Shown one piece after another: positions 51,712 through 60,739 of a stretch of 64,000 nucleotides of DNA. The DNA is from an uncultured Oscillospiraceae bacterium (GTDB lineage: Bacteria; Bacillota; Clostridia; Oscillospirales; Oscillospiraceae), in the NCBI GenBank assembly GCA_910587255.1, contig CAJUKT010000096.1:1-64000 (forward strand), given 5' to 3'. The position numbers and the translations under genes were made by a program. How positions within the stretch are numbered: the first letter of the stretch is position 1; every line of letters begins with the position of its first letter. The notes below the pieces were generated by a model. That model ran no database searches. It saw only the letters and a program-made list of their open reading frames with translations, and was not told where the DNA came from.

Positions 51712-52021
51712 CCAGGTATTATCCACAAAAAATCATTCTGCCAGCCCACGCACCGCCAGAGTTTCAAGCCCGCTCTACGATCTGGAACTCCGTGGAGCAG
51801 ATTGAGAAATCCAGTGATGGCTCAGCTTGCCCGTGAAATTGAACTTACCCTTCCCGTGGAACTGTCCAGAGCGGCACAGCTAGCACTTTGTCCGTTCCTA
51901 CGTCCAGGACAATTTTGTAGCTGCTGGGATGTGCGCTGACTTTGTAGCTCCATGATAAGAGTGATAGGAACCCTCATGCTCACATAATGCTGACGATCCG
52001 GCCCCTTCATCCTGATGGTAT
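51712..52021 (+). pseudogene. Decayed MobA/MobL-family relaxase fragment
   Basis: Joining three or four shifted frames recovers a continuous MobA/MobL N-terminal core: ILPAHAPPEFQARSTIWNSV and EQIEKSS (from 51735), AQLAREIELTLPVELSRAAQ, VRSYVQDNFVAAGMCADF, and HDKSDRNPHAHIMLTIRPL ending near 52015. The NPHAHIML block is the metal-binding His motif of the relaxase. Single-base shifts occur near 51822, 51891 and 51950. There is no start and the C-terminal part is gone, so it is non-functional. Confidence 0.82.
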
Positions 52022-52066
52022 AAGCCCGTTATGATCTCAATAATCACTTTAATATTATATTTTCTG

Positions 52067-52837
52067 TTACAGTTCTTTCCGTATTCGATTCAGCGCGTTT
52101 TTCTCCAGCCGAGACACCTGAGCCTGGGAGATACCTACCTCGGCAGACACCTCCATCTGGGTTTTTCCCTGGAAAAAGCGCAGTGCCAAAATGCGCCGTT
52201 CCCGCTCATCCAGCTTGCTGATCGCGTCTCCCAGCGCAATATGCTCTAGCCATGCCTCATCGGTGTTTTTCTTGTCCTTCACCTGATCCATCACGCACAC
52301 TGTATCGCCGCCATCCGAGTACACTGGCTCAAACAGGGATACCGGGTCCACCACCGCGTCCAGCGCCATCACCACATCCTCCCGGCGCAGCTCCAGTATT
52401 TGGGCAATCTCATCCACTGTGGGCTCCTTCTGGTGCTCCGCCATATACTTCTCCTTGGCCTGGAGCACCCGGTATGCCGTGTCCCGCACCGACCGAGATA
52501 CCCGGATAGCGCTGTTGTCACGAAGATACCGCCGGATTTCACCCACGATCATGGGGACGCCATAGGTAGAAAAACGCACATCCATTTCAATATTGAAATT
52601 ATCAATAGCCTTGATAAGGCCAATACAGCCCACCTGAAACAGGTCGTCCACATTTTCTCCCCTGCCGGCAAACTTCTGGATCACCGACAGAACCAGCCGC
52701 AGATTACCGGAGATCAGCTCCTCCCTGGCTCCCATGTCCCCCGCCCGGGCCCGGCGCAGCAATTCCATGCTCTCCTCGCTTTTAAGCACCTTCAGCTTGG
52801 ACGTATTGACCCCGCAGATCTCCACCTTGCCCTGCAC
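52067..52837 (-). CDS. sigG: Late forespore sigma factor SigG
   Basis: Sigma-G drives late gene expression in the forespore. The 256-residue protein starts with the sigma-G hallmark KVEICGVNTSKLKVLKSEE, followed by region 2 (NLRLVLSVIQKFAGRGENVDD, DDLFQVGCIGLIKAIDNF), region 3 and region 4 (LRFFQGKTQMEVSAEVGISQ). The GTG at 52837 is preferred, with GAGG seven bases upstream; a GTG at 52846 touches that site. A sigma-F-like promoter lies upstream. Confidence 0.95.
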   Translation of the reverse strand: MQGKVEICGVNTSKLKVLKSEESMELLRRARAGDMGAREELISGNLRLVLSVIQKFAGRGENVDDLFQVGCIGLIKAIDNFNIEMDVRFSTYGVPMIVGEIRRYLRDNSAIRVSRSVRDTAYRVLQAKEKYMAEHQKEPTVDEIAQILELRREDVVMALDAVVDPVSLFEPVYSDGGDTVCVMDQVKDKKNTDEAWLEHIALGDAISKLDERERRILALRFFQGKTQMEVSAEVGISQAQVSRLEKNALNRIRKEL

Positions 52838-52871
52838 CGCGAACACCTCACTCGGAATTGATTCAAAGTCA

Positions 52872-52899
52872 GTATTTCCGATGAGCGCCCATTCATACT
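52872..52899 (-). promoter_or_regulatory. Sigma-F/G-like promoter of sigG
   Basis: Minus strand: GTATG (52895-52899), a 14-base spacer and GGAAATACT (52872-52880). The -10 fits the GGnrAnAmT pattern of forespore sigma factors. The -35 is one base off and the spacer about one base short. SigG transcription is sigma-F dependent in relatives. Confidence 0.5.
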
Positions 52900-52970
52900 G
52901 TGGCGGGGCAGGCTATATTTTTTATCGTCAGACCACTTTCGATGGAATTTTTTGTTCCCCCTTTCTTACG

Positions 52971-53693
52971 TCACATCATCCGCAGAATCTCCTTTTTCAG
53001 CCGGTCGATGATCCGTTTTTCCAGGCGAGAGATGTAGGATTGACTGATGCCCAGCTGATCCGCTACCTCCTTCTGGGTCCGTTCCCTCCGTCCATCCAGG
53101 CCAAAGCGCAGCGTGATGATGGTGCGTTCCCGCTCCGACAGCTTTGTGATCGCCGTAAACAGGAGATCCCGATCCACATCGTCCTCCAACGGCTTTTCAA
53201 TGCTGTCCCCTTCGGTGCCCAGCACATCGGACAGAAGCAGTTCATTGCCGTCCCAGTCAGTGTTCAGCGGTTCGTCCAGAGACACCTCTCCCCGGCGGTT
53301 GGCATTTTTTCGCAGATACATCAGGATCTCATTCTCAATGCACCGGGACGCATAGGTGGCCAGCTTGATATTTTTGGCAGGTTTATAGGTCTCAACTGCC
53401 TTGATCAACCCGATAGTGCCAATGGAAATCAAGTCCTCAATGCCTACCCCGGTGTTTTCAAACCGCCGGGCGATATATACCACCAACCGCAGGTTGTGCT
53501 CGATAAGGCGGGAACGGGCGGGCAGCCGGGTATCCTCCCCCTCCAGCTCGGCTAGAAGCCGTCCCTCCTCCTCCCGGGTCAGCGGAGCCGGCAGAGTGTC
53601 GCTGCCCCCAATATAGTGGATCGAACCTTGGACCGGGACGCCAAGCCGGGCCAGTAGACGGCACAGCCATAAATATGTATCGGTTAACAGCAC
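52971..53693 (-). CDS. sigE: Mother-cell sigma factor SigE (pro-form)
   Basis: Sigma-E controls early mother-cell genes. The 240-residue protein has an N-terminal pro-sequence (LWLCRLLARLG), the YYIGG-like HYIGGSDTLPAPL after it, region 2 (LRLVVYIARRFENTG, EDLISIGTIGLIKAV, KLATYASRCIENEILMYLR) and region 4 (TQKEVADQLGISQSYISRLE). Its GTG overlaps the end of spoIIGA closely, matching the coupled spoIIG operon. Confidence 0.96.
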   Translation of the reverse strand: MLLTDTYLWLCRLLARLGVPVQGSIHYIGGSDTLPAPLTREEEGRLLAELEGEDTRLPARSRLIEHNLRLVVYIARRFENTGVGIEDLISIGTIGLIKAVETYKPAKNIKLATYASRCIENEILMYLRKNANRRGEVSLDEPLNTDWDGNELLLSDVLGTEGDSIEKPLEDDVDRDLLFTAITKLSERERTIITLRFGLDGRRERTQKEVADQLGISQSYISRLEKRIIDRLKKEILRMM

Positions 53694-53694
53694 T

Positions 53695-54528
53695 CTAAAT
53701 TCCTCCTATCAACGCCTGATACCCGCCGCCATCGTCCAGCGGCGTGGGTGACAGCGCCACCAGCAGCCTGCCCAGCGGCCTCCCATCCACCGTCACCTGC
53801 CGGGAGCGCAGAGCCAGCAGCATCCCGCACTCCACCCCCACCGCCCGATAGGGGACGAGACGCGCCTGCCGTGATCCGATGGCATGACACCGCTCCACCG
53901 ACTGGACAGGGTTTCCGGGATCCGCCCAATCAGGCAGGGCTCCGGCCAGAGCATGGCAGTATGCCACCACCACCGGGCGGTTATCGGCGGGGTCGGTAAG
54001 GGTATGGCCGGTGTCCCGCAGTGCGGTCATATCCACCGTCTTTTCCCCCAACACAATTTTCAATTGGGCCAGTTCCCCGCCATGCCGTCCCACCCGGCGA
54101 AAAAACAGAGAGAGCACAAAATAGCACGCTACAAAGGACAACAGCAGCAGCCGGACATCAATAGGCGTATAGAATACTCCGTGCTCCAGCGTAAGCGAGG
54201 CGTTCCCCAACAGCTCCAACCCCAGTACCACTCCCGCCAGGGCGGCGGATGCGCCAAAAAAGAGCACCGTCACCCGCAAAAGGTACCGCTCCCCGCCATA
54301 GGCGGCAAGGGCCATCAGCACCCCTGATGCCAGTTTACACGGCCAAGCGGCCAGCCAAGCCAAGCCAGGCAGAAAGATCAGCGCCGCGTACAGCGCTCCC
54401 GCAGCTGCTCCCAAGCCGATGCGCCAGCGCGCCAGCGCCGCCCCCGCCATCCGGCCCGCCGCCAGCAGCAACAGGTAGTTGGCGATCAGGTTCAGCAAAA
54501 ACAGTAGATCTATGTATACCACCGTCAC
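53695..54528 (-). CDS. spoIIGA: Sigma-E processing peptidase SpoIIGA
   Basis: SpoIIGA is a membrane aspartic protease that removes the sigma-E pro-sequence after a forespore signal. The 277-residue protein has five N-terminal helices (to about residue 150) and a soluble domain with the catalytic Asp in ALRDTGHTLTDP. The GTG at 54528 has GGGGAGG upstream; TATAAT at 54563 on the minus strand is a likely -10 box. Confidence 0.92.
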   Translation of the reverse strand: MTVVYIDLLFLLNLIANYLLLLAAGRMAGAALARWRIGLGAAAGALYAALIFLPGLAWLAAWPCKLASGVLMALAAYGGERYLLRVTVLFFGASAALAGVVLGLELLGNASLTLEHGVFYTPIDVRLLLLSFVACYFVLSLFFRRVGRHGGELAQLKIVLGEKTVDMTALRDTGHTLTDPADNRPVVVAYCHALAGALPDWADPGNPVQSVERCHAIGSRQARLVPYRAVGVECGMLLALRSRQVTVDGRPLGRLLVALSPTPLDDGGGYQALIGGI

Positions 54529-54610
54529 CAGGCCGGGCCTCCCCTCTATCAGTCCTGCCCAAAATTATAGCCTTGCATGGCATCAAAAAAAGCCGAAGCA
54601 AGTCCAAGAA

Positions 54611-54646
54611 ATAAAAAAATGGCCCGCCGGTCTTGCCCGGCGGGCC
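54611..54646 (-). terminator. Terminator of rarA-DUF951-hisC
   Basis: GGCCCGCCGG pairs with CCGGCGGGCC over six bases; the minus strand continues ATTTTTTTAT. Confidence 0.92.
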
Positions 54647-54653
54647 GCTGCTG

Positions 54654-55712
54654 TCATACAATCAATTCACAAAGCGCCTGTACCAGCGCGTCCATCTCCT
54701 CATCGGTCCCAATGCTGATACGAAGCCAATCTTGGATATCCGGCCTGTCCCACCAGCGCACTAATATGCCACGCTCCCGCAACCCGTCCAGCAACGCCCT
54801 TCCTGCACGGCCTGGGCAGCTGACGAACAAAAAATTCGTTTGGGAAGAAAGTACTGTAAAGTTTTTATCCTTCAATGCTCTTACCGTGCGCTCCCGGGTA
54901 TTTATCACCCGGCGGCAAATTCCCTGGAAATAATCCTCGTCGCGGAACGCTGCGGCCGCCCCTGCCTGGGCCAGCCGGTCTACGGTATAAGAGTTAATAG
55001 AATCCCGCACACATCGCAGGCCACCAATCAATCCGGGGTTTCCCATGGCCCACCCCACCCGCAGGCCCGCCAACGCCCGTGACTTGGAACTGGTCTGCAC
55101 CACCAGCAGATTTGGATAGCGGTCAATGAGACCCACGGCACTGTCCGCGCCAAAGTCAATGTACGCTTCATCCACAATAACCACCGCATCTGGGTTGGCG
55201 GTAAGTACCTTCTCCACCGCATCCAGCCCCGCTGCGATCCCCGTAGGCGCGTTGGGATTGGCCAACACTATTCCGCCATTATGGCCGCACAGCAGATCTA
55301 TGGGAATCGAAAAGTCCGGGTTCATGGGCACTTCCCGGAATTTCAGGCCGAAGAAATTGGCGTATACTGGGTAAAAGCTATAGGTGATGCTGGGGAACAC
55401 TACCTCCCTGTCAGGGTTAAAAAACGCCTGGAAAGCAAAGGCCAGTATCTCATCCGAGCCGTTGCCGCAGAACACCTGACTCACATCCAGCCCTTCCCGC
55501 CGGGCGATGGCAGTTCTCAGATCCAGACACTCTGGATCCGGGTAGAGCCGCAGGCATTCCCCTGCCGCTTCCTGGATAGCCTCAACAACCCTGGGTGAGG
55601 GCGGATAGGGGCACTCATTGGTATTTAGCTTGATGAATTTACGATCCTTTGGCTGTTCTCCCGGGGTATAGGGCACAATGTCCCGGATGCGCCTGCTCCA
55701 ATACTGGTTCAT
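54654..55712 (-). CDS. hisC: Histidinol-phosphate aminotransferase
   Basis: A 352-residue class II PLP enzyme converting imidazole-acetol phosphate to histidinol phosphate. Motifs: LNTNECPYPPSPRVVEAI at the start, FCGNGSDEILAFAFQAF, LANPNAPTGIAAG, the PLP Lys in QTSSKSRALAGLRVGWA. No other histidine genes are near, so a related amino-acid role is possible. Its start overlaps the DUF951 stop. Confidence 0.9.
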   Translation of the reverse strand: MNQYWSRRIRDIVPYTPGEQPKDRKFIKLNTNECPYPPSPRVVEAIQEAAGECLRLYPDPECLDLRTAIARREGLDVSQVFCGNGSDEILAFAFQAFFNPDREVVFPSITYSFYPVYANFFGLKFREVPMNPDFSIPIDLLCGHNGGIVLANPNAPTGIAAGLDAVEKVLTANPDAVVIVDEAYIDFGADSAVGLIDRYPNLLVVQTSSKSRALAGLRVGWAMGNPGLIGGLRCVRDSINSYTVDRLAQAGAAAAFRDEDYFQGICRRVINTRERTVRALKDKNFTVLSSQTNFLFVSCPGRAGRALLDGLRERGILVRWWDRPDIQDWLRISIGTDEEMDALVQALCELIV

Positions 55713-55906
55713 TGGGATGCCTCCTCCCGCCTCACTTTTTTGACAGACTTTTCAGCCTTGGCCCGGGGAATCATCACCTCATGGCCACAGCCCAGACATC
55801 TGAGTTTGAAATCCATCCCCACCCGGAGCGCCTTCCACTCCTTGCAGCCACATGGATGGGTCTTTTTCAGCTCCAAAATATCGCCGACCCGAATGTCCAT
55901 CGGCAT
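55709..55906 (-). CDS. DUF951 family protein
   Basis: A 65-residue member of the DUF951 family with the conserved VGDILELKKTHPCGCKEWK and LRCLGCGHEVMIPR blocks. Two Cys pairs suggest zinc binding. Function unknown. The ATG at 55906 directly overlaps the rarA stop region, so it is coupled to rarA. Confidence 0.88.
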   Translation of the reverse strand: MPMDIRVGDILELKKTHPCGCKEWKALRVGMDFKLRCLGCGHEVMIPRAKAEKSVKKVRREEASQ

Positions 55907-55907
55907 A

Positions 55908-57191
55908 TCACGCGCCCCCCTTGCCGGGCTTTTCGCCCTTAATCCTATCCCAGTACATCTTGGCCGCCTGCTCCGTCTTGTTGGGGCCATACTCATAGTA
56001 CACATGATCCTTAATAGCATCGGGCAGATACTGCTGCGCTACCCAGTGGTTTGGATAGCTGTGGGGATAAAGGTAGCCCTGCTCCCGCTCAAATCCCGCA
56101 CCGTCTGCGTGTACGTTCTGTAAATGCCGGGGGTAGTCCCCGGTCCGCCCCGCCCGCACATCGGACAAAGCGGCGTCAATGGCATTGAGCACACTGTTGG
56201 ACTTGGGGGCGGTGGCCAGCAAAATCACTGCCTGGGCCAGGGGCAGCCGCGCCTCGGGCAGCCCAAGCTGGAGCGCACTGTCTACGCAGGATTTTACAAT
56301 GGCCGCCGCCTGGGGATAGGCCATGCCGATATCCTCGCTGGCAGAGCACAAGATGCGCCGGATGGCGGTGAGCATGTCCCCCGCCTCCAACAGCCGTGCC
56401 AAATAATGCAGGGCCCCGTCCGGGTCAGACCCCCGCATGGACTTCATCAGCGCAGAGGCAATATCAAAGTGGTCGTCCCCGTCCCGGTCATACCGCATGG
56501 CAGATCGCTGGGCCACCAGCTTTGCGTCCTCCAAAGTGACCGTGAGCACCCCATCCTGGATGCGGCTGGCGGTCATCAGAAGCTCCACGGCATTGAGCGC
56601 CTTGCGCACGTCCCCTCCGCAACAGGCCGCCAGGTGCTCCCGCACCCCGTCCTCACAGGATGCCTCCACCTCGAGCTCATGGGCCTGTAAAGCAATTCCC
56701 CTGTCCACTGCCGGCAGGATATCATCCGCTGTCAGCATTTTAAATTCAAAAACGGTGGAGCGGGACAGAATGGCGTTGAATATGGTAAAATACGGGTTTT
56801 CCGTAGTGGAAGCAATCAGTGTAATTTTCCCGTTCTCAATGAACTCCAGCAAAGACTGCTGCTGTTTTTTATTAAAGTATTGAATCTCATCCAGGTAGAG
56901 CAGCACACCGTTGGGCGCCAGCAGCGTGCCCACCTGGTCCATTACCTCCCGTATGTCGGCTAGGGATGCGGTAGTGGCATTGAGCCGCCGCAGGGTACGG
57001 CCCGACCGCTGGGCAATGATATTGGCCACGGTGGTTTTCCCGGTGCCGGAGGGGCCGTAAAACACCATGTTAGGGATTTTCCCACTGTCGATTACCCGAC
57101 GGAGCAGGCCGTCCCGGCCCAAAATATGGCTCTGGCCCAGCACCTCCTCCAGGCTTTGCGGGCGGATACGGTCCGCAAGCGGCTGGTACAT
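55908..57191 (-). CDS. rarA: Replication-associated recombination protein A
   Basis: RarA (MgsA) is a clamp-loader-like AAA ATPase acting at stalled forks. The 427-residue protein has a Walker A FYGPSGTGKTTVANII, Walker B LYLDEIQYFNKKQQQ, sensor ASTTENPYFTIF, and a C-terminal tetramer domain ending YLYPHSYPNHWVAQQYLPD. The ATG at 57191 has GGAGGGGG upstream. Confidence 0.95.
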   Translation of the reverse strand: MYQPLADRIRPQSLEEVLGQSHILGRDGLLRRVIDSGKIPNMVFYGPSGTGKTTVANIIAQRSGRTLRRLNATTASLADIREVMDQVGTLLAPNGVLLYLDEIQYFNKKQQQSLLEFIENGKITLIASTTENPYFTIFNAILSRSTVFEFKMLTADDILPAVDRGIALQAHELEVEASCEDGVREHLAACCGGDVRKALNAVELLMTASRIQDGVLTVTLEDAKLVAQRSAMRYDRDGDDHFDIASALMKSMRGSDPDGALHYLARLLEAGDMLTAIRRILCSASEDIGMAYPQAAAIVKSCVDSALQLGLPEARLPLAQAVILLATAPKSNSVLNAIDAALSDVRAGRTGDYPRHLQNVHADGAGFEREQGYLYPHSYPNHWVAQQYLPDAIKDHVYYEYGPNKTEQAAKMYWDRIKGEKPGKGGA

Positions 57192-57234
57192 ACACGCTCC
57201 CCCTCCTTCCATGCCAGTTCAGACGATTGCTGAC

Positions 57235-57263
57235 ATTGTACCACAATGCGCCGTTGGCCGCAA
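57235..57263 (-). promoter_or_regulatory. Promoter of rarA
   Basis: Minus strand: TTGCGG (57258-57263), 17-base spacer, TACAAT (57235-57240). Confidence 0.65.
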
Positions 57264-57328
57264 GCAGGGCTTTCCTTTTTCCTTCATCGGGTGTATACTC
57301 TTTTTAACACACATAAGGAGGTACTGCT

Positions 57329-58474
57329 ATGCTGATCAAAAATGCAGTCATTTTCACCGCCCTCCAGCCCGAACCCATCCAGGCAGACATTTCCATGGCA
57401 AACGGAACGATCACGGCCATCGCTCCCGGTCTTTCCCCCGCCCCTGGTCAAGAGGTGGTGGACGCCGCCGGGATGCGGATCTACCCGGGGTTTGTGGACG
57501 CCCACAGCCACCTCGCCCTGGACGGCTATGGCATGGGCTACGACAGCATCGACTACAACGAAATGGGAAACATCATCTCCCCCCAGCTCCGGGGCATCGA
57601 CAGCTTCAACCCCCAGGACCGTTCCATCGAAATGGCCCGGCGGGGCGGCGTCACCACCGTAGGCGTAGGGCCGGGCAGCGCCAATGTACTGGGCGGTACC
57701 TTTTTTGCAGTGAAAACCTACGGCAGCTGTGTGGATGACATGATTCTCCGGGACCCGGTGGCCATGAAATGCGCCTTCGGCGAAAACCCAAAGCGGTGCT
57801 ACAAGGACAAGGGCAATTCCGCCCGCATGTCCACCGCAGCCAAGCTGCGTGAAACTCTGTTCGCCGCCCGTGACTACATGAAGCGCAAGGAAGCCGCTGG
57901 AGACGACATTCAGAAGCAGCCCAAATTCGACCTGAAAATGGAAGCGCTCATCCCCGTACTCCAAGGCGAGATTCCCTTGAAGGCCCACACCCACCGGGCA
58001 GACGACATCTGCACCGCCATCCGCATTGCCCGGGAGTTCAGCCTCAAGCTCACCCTGGAACACTGCACCGAGGGGCATCTGATCCCGGAGATCGTGGCCC
58101 GCGCCGGCTGCCCTGTGGCGGTGGGCCCTACCCTCACCCACGCCAGCAAGCTGGAACTTGCCAATAAGAGCTTTGATACCCCGGGCGTGCTGGCCCGTGC
58201 CGGCTGTCAAGTGAGCATCATCACCGATTCATCGGTCATTCCCCAGCAGTACCTCTCCCTCTGCGCCGGGCTGGCAGTCAAGGCCGGGATGGATCCCTTT
58301 GCCGCGCTCCAGGCCATCACCATCAATCCCGCCAAACATCTGGGGGTCGCAGACCGTGTGGGCTCCCTGGAGGTTGGTAAAGACGCTGACCTGGTGATTA
58401 CCGACGGCGACCCCATGGTGAGCGACACCACCGTAAAAATGGTATTCATCAACGGCCGGAAGGTCGTCGGCTGA
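57329..58474 (+). CDS. Amidohydrolase family enzyme
   Basis: A 381-residue metal-dependent hydrolase of the imidazolonepropionase/dihydroorotase superfamily. Metal motifs: GFVDAHSHLALDGYG (HxH), KAHTHRADD, LEHCTEGHL, and IITDSSVI with the catalytic Asp. The C-terminal SLEVGKDADLVITDGDPM is the usual composite-barrel strand. Substrate is unknown. AAGGAGG precedes the ATG. Confidence 0.88.
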   Translation: MLIKNAVIFTALQPEPIQADISMANGTITAIAPGLSPAPGQEVVDAAGMRIYPGFVDAHSHLALDGYGMGYDSIDYNEMGNIISPQLRGIDSFNPQDRSIEMARRGGVTTVGVGPGSANVLGGTFFAVKTYGSCVDDMILRDPVAMKCAFGENPKRCYKDKGNSARMSTAAKLRETLFAARDYMKRKEAAGDDIQKQPKFDLKMEALIPVLQGEIPLKAHTHRADDICTAIRIAREFSLKLTLEHCTEGHLIPEIVARAGCPVAVGPTLTHASKLELANKSFDTPGVLARAGCQVSIITDSSVIPQQYLSLCAGLAVKAGMDPFAALQAITINPAKHLGVADRVGSLEVGKDADLVITDGDPMVSDTTVKMVFINGRKVVG

Positions 58475-58477
58475 GAA

Positions 58478-58510
58478 AAGCCCCGGGCGGTTCTCCCGCC
58501 CGGGGCTTTT
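58478..58510 (+). terminator. Terminator of the amidohydrolase gene
   Basis: AAGCCCCGGGCGG pairs with CCGCCCGGGGCTT over five bases, then TTT. Confidence 0.92.
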
Positions 58511-58571
58511 ACGGTTTCAGCAGTCGTTCAGCTCTGGCAGCATCGCCGGTACTGCACGCCCGCGTTTTCAT

Positions 58572-58820
58572 TCAATCCTTCCAGCTCCACCATTTGAGCT
58601 GCTCGGGATCCTCAATCCGGCCTTCGGCCCAGGCCACCGCCAGCCGGTATACATACAGCACGCAGCGGTCCACTGTGCAGCCCTGCACAGCGCACTCCTG
58701 GGCGTAAAGCGCCTCCGGGTCTTTCCCCTTCAGGTCGTCCACCCGCTCAATGCCCAGAGCGTTCAAGCGGGCGGCCATATTTTTACCCACACCGGGAATG
58801 GCGGTCAGCTCCGATTTCAT
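58572..58820 (-). CDS. Helix-hairpin-helix protein (Cdd1/TfoX C-terminal-like)
   Basis: An 82-residue protein with the hairpin IPGVGKNMAARLNALGIERV, typical of the pathogenicity-locus Cdd1 family, related to the TfoX C-terminal domain, which probably binds nucleic acid or protein. Two Cys near the middle (QECAVQGCTVDRCVLY) are conserved. Its ATG overlaps the acetyltransferase stop as ATGA. Confidence 0.85.
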   Translation of the reverse strand: MKSELTAIPGVGKNMAARLNALGIERVDDLKGKDPEALYAQECAVQGCTVDRCVLYVYRLAVAWAEGRIEDPEQLKWWSWKD

Positions 58821-59335
58821 GCCAACTCCTTCCCCTCGCTTGGATCTGCATCCGCAGATGATTTCAAGATCCGTTCAAATTCGATCTCATGGCGCAATGC
58901 GATTCCGTATTGGCCAATCAAAGGTATCTCCGGCTTCAATTGCCTGGCACGGTCCATAGCGTTACGGAAGAGCCGCGCCATATCAAAGCCCCGCTTTTGG
59001 TAAAACCGCATGGCATCCACATTATCATTCGTTGTGACAAGCACAACCTTTGAGCACCCCTGTTCCCCGGCCTCCCGGACTGCGGCCTCTACAAGCGCGG
59101 TTCCTATCCCAAGGTTTTCCTGTAAACTGTCTAAAGAAACAATTTCCAGTATGCCGTCATTAATCACATAGGTCACCAAACCCAAAATGACGCCTTCCTC
59201 CGCCCAATAGAATCCATTTACCTTGGTCATATCAATTTCTGTTCCGCGCACGATCATAGTGGTGGTAAACCAATGCTGCTCCAAAAATTGATTGATCAAA
59301 GCCCGGTTCACATCGGTAATTCGCTCAAAAGTCAT
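58817..59335 (-). CDS. GNAT family N-acetyltransferase
   Basis: A 172-residue acetyltransferase with the acetyl-CoA motif LQENLGIGTALVEAAVREA and the motif B region NDNVDAMRFYQKRGFDMARL. The substrate is not clear. It is coupled to the helix-hairpin-helix gene and lies downstream of glyA on the same strand. Confidence 0.88.
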   Translation of the reverse strand: MTFERITDVNRALINQFLEQHWFTTTMIVRGTEIDMTKVNGFYWAEEGVILGLVTYVINDGILEIVSLDSLQENLGIGTALVEAAVREAGEQGCSKVVLVTTNDNVDAMRFYQKRGFDMARLFRNAMDRARQLKPEIPLIGQYGIALRHEIEFERILKSSADADPSEGKELA

Positions 59336-59358
59336 TGCCGGTCCTCTTTAAATCCAGC

Positions 59359-60606
59359 TCAGTAAATAGGGTATTTGGCGGTCAGCTCCGCCACCCCGGC
59401 CCGAATGACCTCCGCCTTGGCCTCGAAGTCGGTGGCGGCCAGCATGATATACTCCGCCACCTGGTCCATATCCGCCTCCACAAAGCCGCGGCTGGTGACG
59501 GCGGGGCTGCCCACCCGCAGGCCGCTGGTCTGGAAGGGGGAGCGGGGGTCGCCGGGCACCTTGTTCTTGTTGGCAGTGATGCGCACCTCGTCCAGGCGGC
59601 GCTCCAGCTCCTTGCCGGTGAGGTCGCCCATGTCCCGCAGGTCGATCAGGGACAGGTGGTTGTCCGTACCCCCGGACACCAGCTTCATCCCCCGCCTGGT
59701 GAGGCCGTCGGCCAGGGCGGCGGAGTTCTTCACGATCTGCTGCTGGTAGGCTTTAAACCCGGGGGTCAGCGCCTCACCCAGGGCCACCGCCTTGGCGGCG
59801 ATTACGTGCATCAGCGGGCCGCCCTGGGAGCCGGGGAAGATGGCGGAGTTCAGCTTCTTGGCCAAATCCTCGTCGTTGGTGAGCAGCAGGCCGCCCCGGG
59901 GCCCCCGGAGGGTCTTGTGGGTGGTGGTGGAGGTGACATGGGCATAGGGCACAGGGGAGGGATGGAGCCCCGCCGCCACCAAGCCCGCGATATGGGCCAT
60001 ATCCACCCACAGGTAAGCCCCCACCTGATCGGCGATGGCGCGGAAGCGTTCAAAATCAATCACTCTGGGATAGGCGGATGCCCCCGCGATGATCATGCGG
60101 GGCTTGCACTCGTGGGCGATGCGCTCCACCTCGTCATAGTCGATCACGCCGGTCTCCTCGTTTACGCCGTAGGACACCATTTTGAAATACTTCCCGGAGA
60201 AATTCACCGGGCTGCCATGGGTGAGGTGCCCGCCGTGATCCAGATTCATGCCCAGCACCGTGTCGCCGGGCTGGCACAGGGCCATATAGACGGCGTAGTT
60301 GGCCTGGGCGCCGGAATGGGGTTGGACGTTGGCAAACTTCGCGCCAAACAGCTTGCACGCGCGCTCAATGGCCAAGTTCTCCGCCACGTCCACACACTGG
60401 CAGCCGCCGTAATACCGCTTGCCGGGGTAGCCCTCAGCGTACTTGTTGGTGAGCACGCTGCCCATGGCGGCCAGCACCGCCTCGGACACAATGTTCTCCG
60501 ACGCAATGAGCTCAATATTGTCGCACTGCCGCTGATACTCCGCCCGGATGGCCGCGCCCACCTCGGGGTCGTGCTGGGACACAAAGTCCATATACTCCAA
60601 AACCAT
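59359..60606 (-). CDS. glyA: Serine hydroxymethyltransferase
   Basis: GlyA interconverts serine and glycine, making 5,10-methylene-THF. The 415-residue protein has the start SQHDPEVGAAIRAEYQRQ, IASENIVSEAVL, and the PLP Lys in STTTHKTLRGPRGG. It precedes the GNAT gene with 23 bases between, and has its own promoter. Confidence 0.97.
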   Translation of the reverse strand: MVLEYMDFVSQHDPEVGAAIRAEYQRQCDNIELIASENIVSEAVLAAMGSVLTNKYAEGYPGKRYYGGCQCVDVAENLAIERACKLFGAKFANVQPHSGAQANYAVYMALCQPGDTVLGMNLDHGGHLTHGSPVNFSGKYFKMVSYGVNEETGVIDYDEVERIAHECKPRMIIAGASAYPRVIDFERFRAIADQVGAYLWVDMAHIAGLVAAGLHPSPVPYAHVTSTTTHKTLRGPRGGLLLTNDEDLAKKLNSAIFPGSQGGPLMHVIAAKAVALGEALTPGFKAYQQQIVKNSAALADGLTRRGMKLVSGGTDNHLSLIDLRDMGDLTGKELERRLDEVRITANKNKVPGDPRSPFQTSGLRVGSPAVTSRGFVEADMDQVAEYIMLAATDFEAKAEVIRAGVAELTAKYPIY

Positions 60607-60639
60607 ATCTGTCTCCGCCTTTCAAATTTAGTCCCTGAT

Positions 60640-60668
60640 ATTATACATGGTTTTTCCAAAAAGCACAA
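60640..60668 (-). promoter_or_regulatory. Promoter of glyA
   Basis: Minus strand: TTGTGC (60663-60668), 17-base spacer, perfect TATAAT (60640-60645). Confidence 0.72.
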
Positions 60669-60739
60669 CTGCTGCCAGTCAAAAAAACGCCCTCGCTTTT
60701 TTGTGTTTTTTGTGCTATCCTGTTGGCGAGGTGAGTTTT

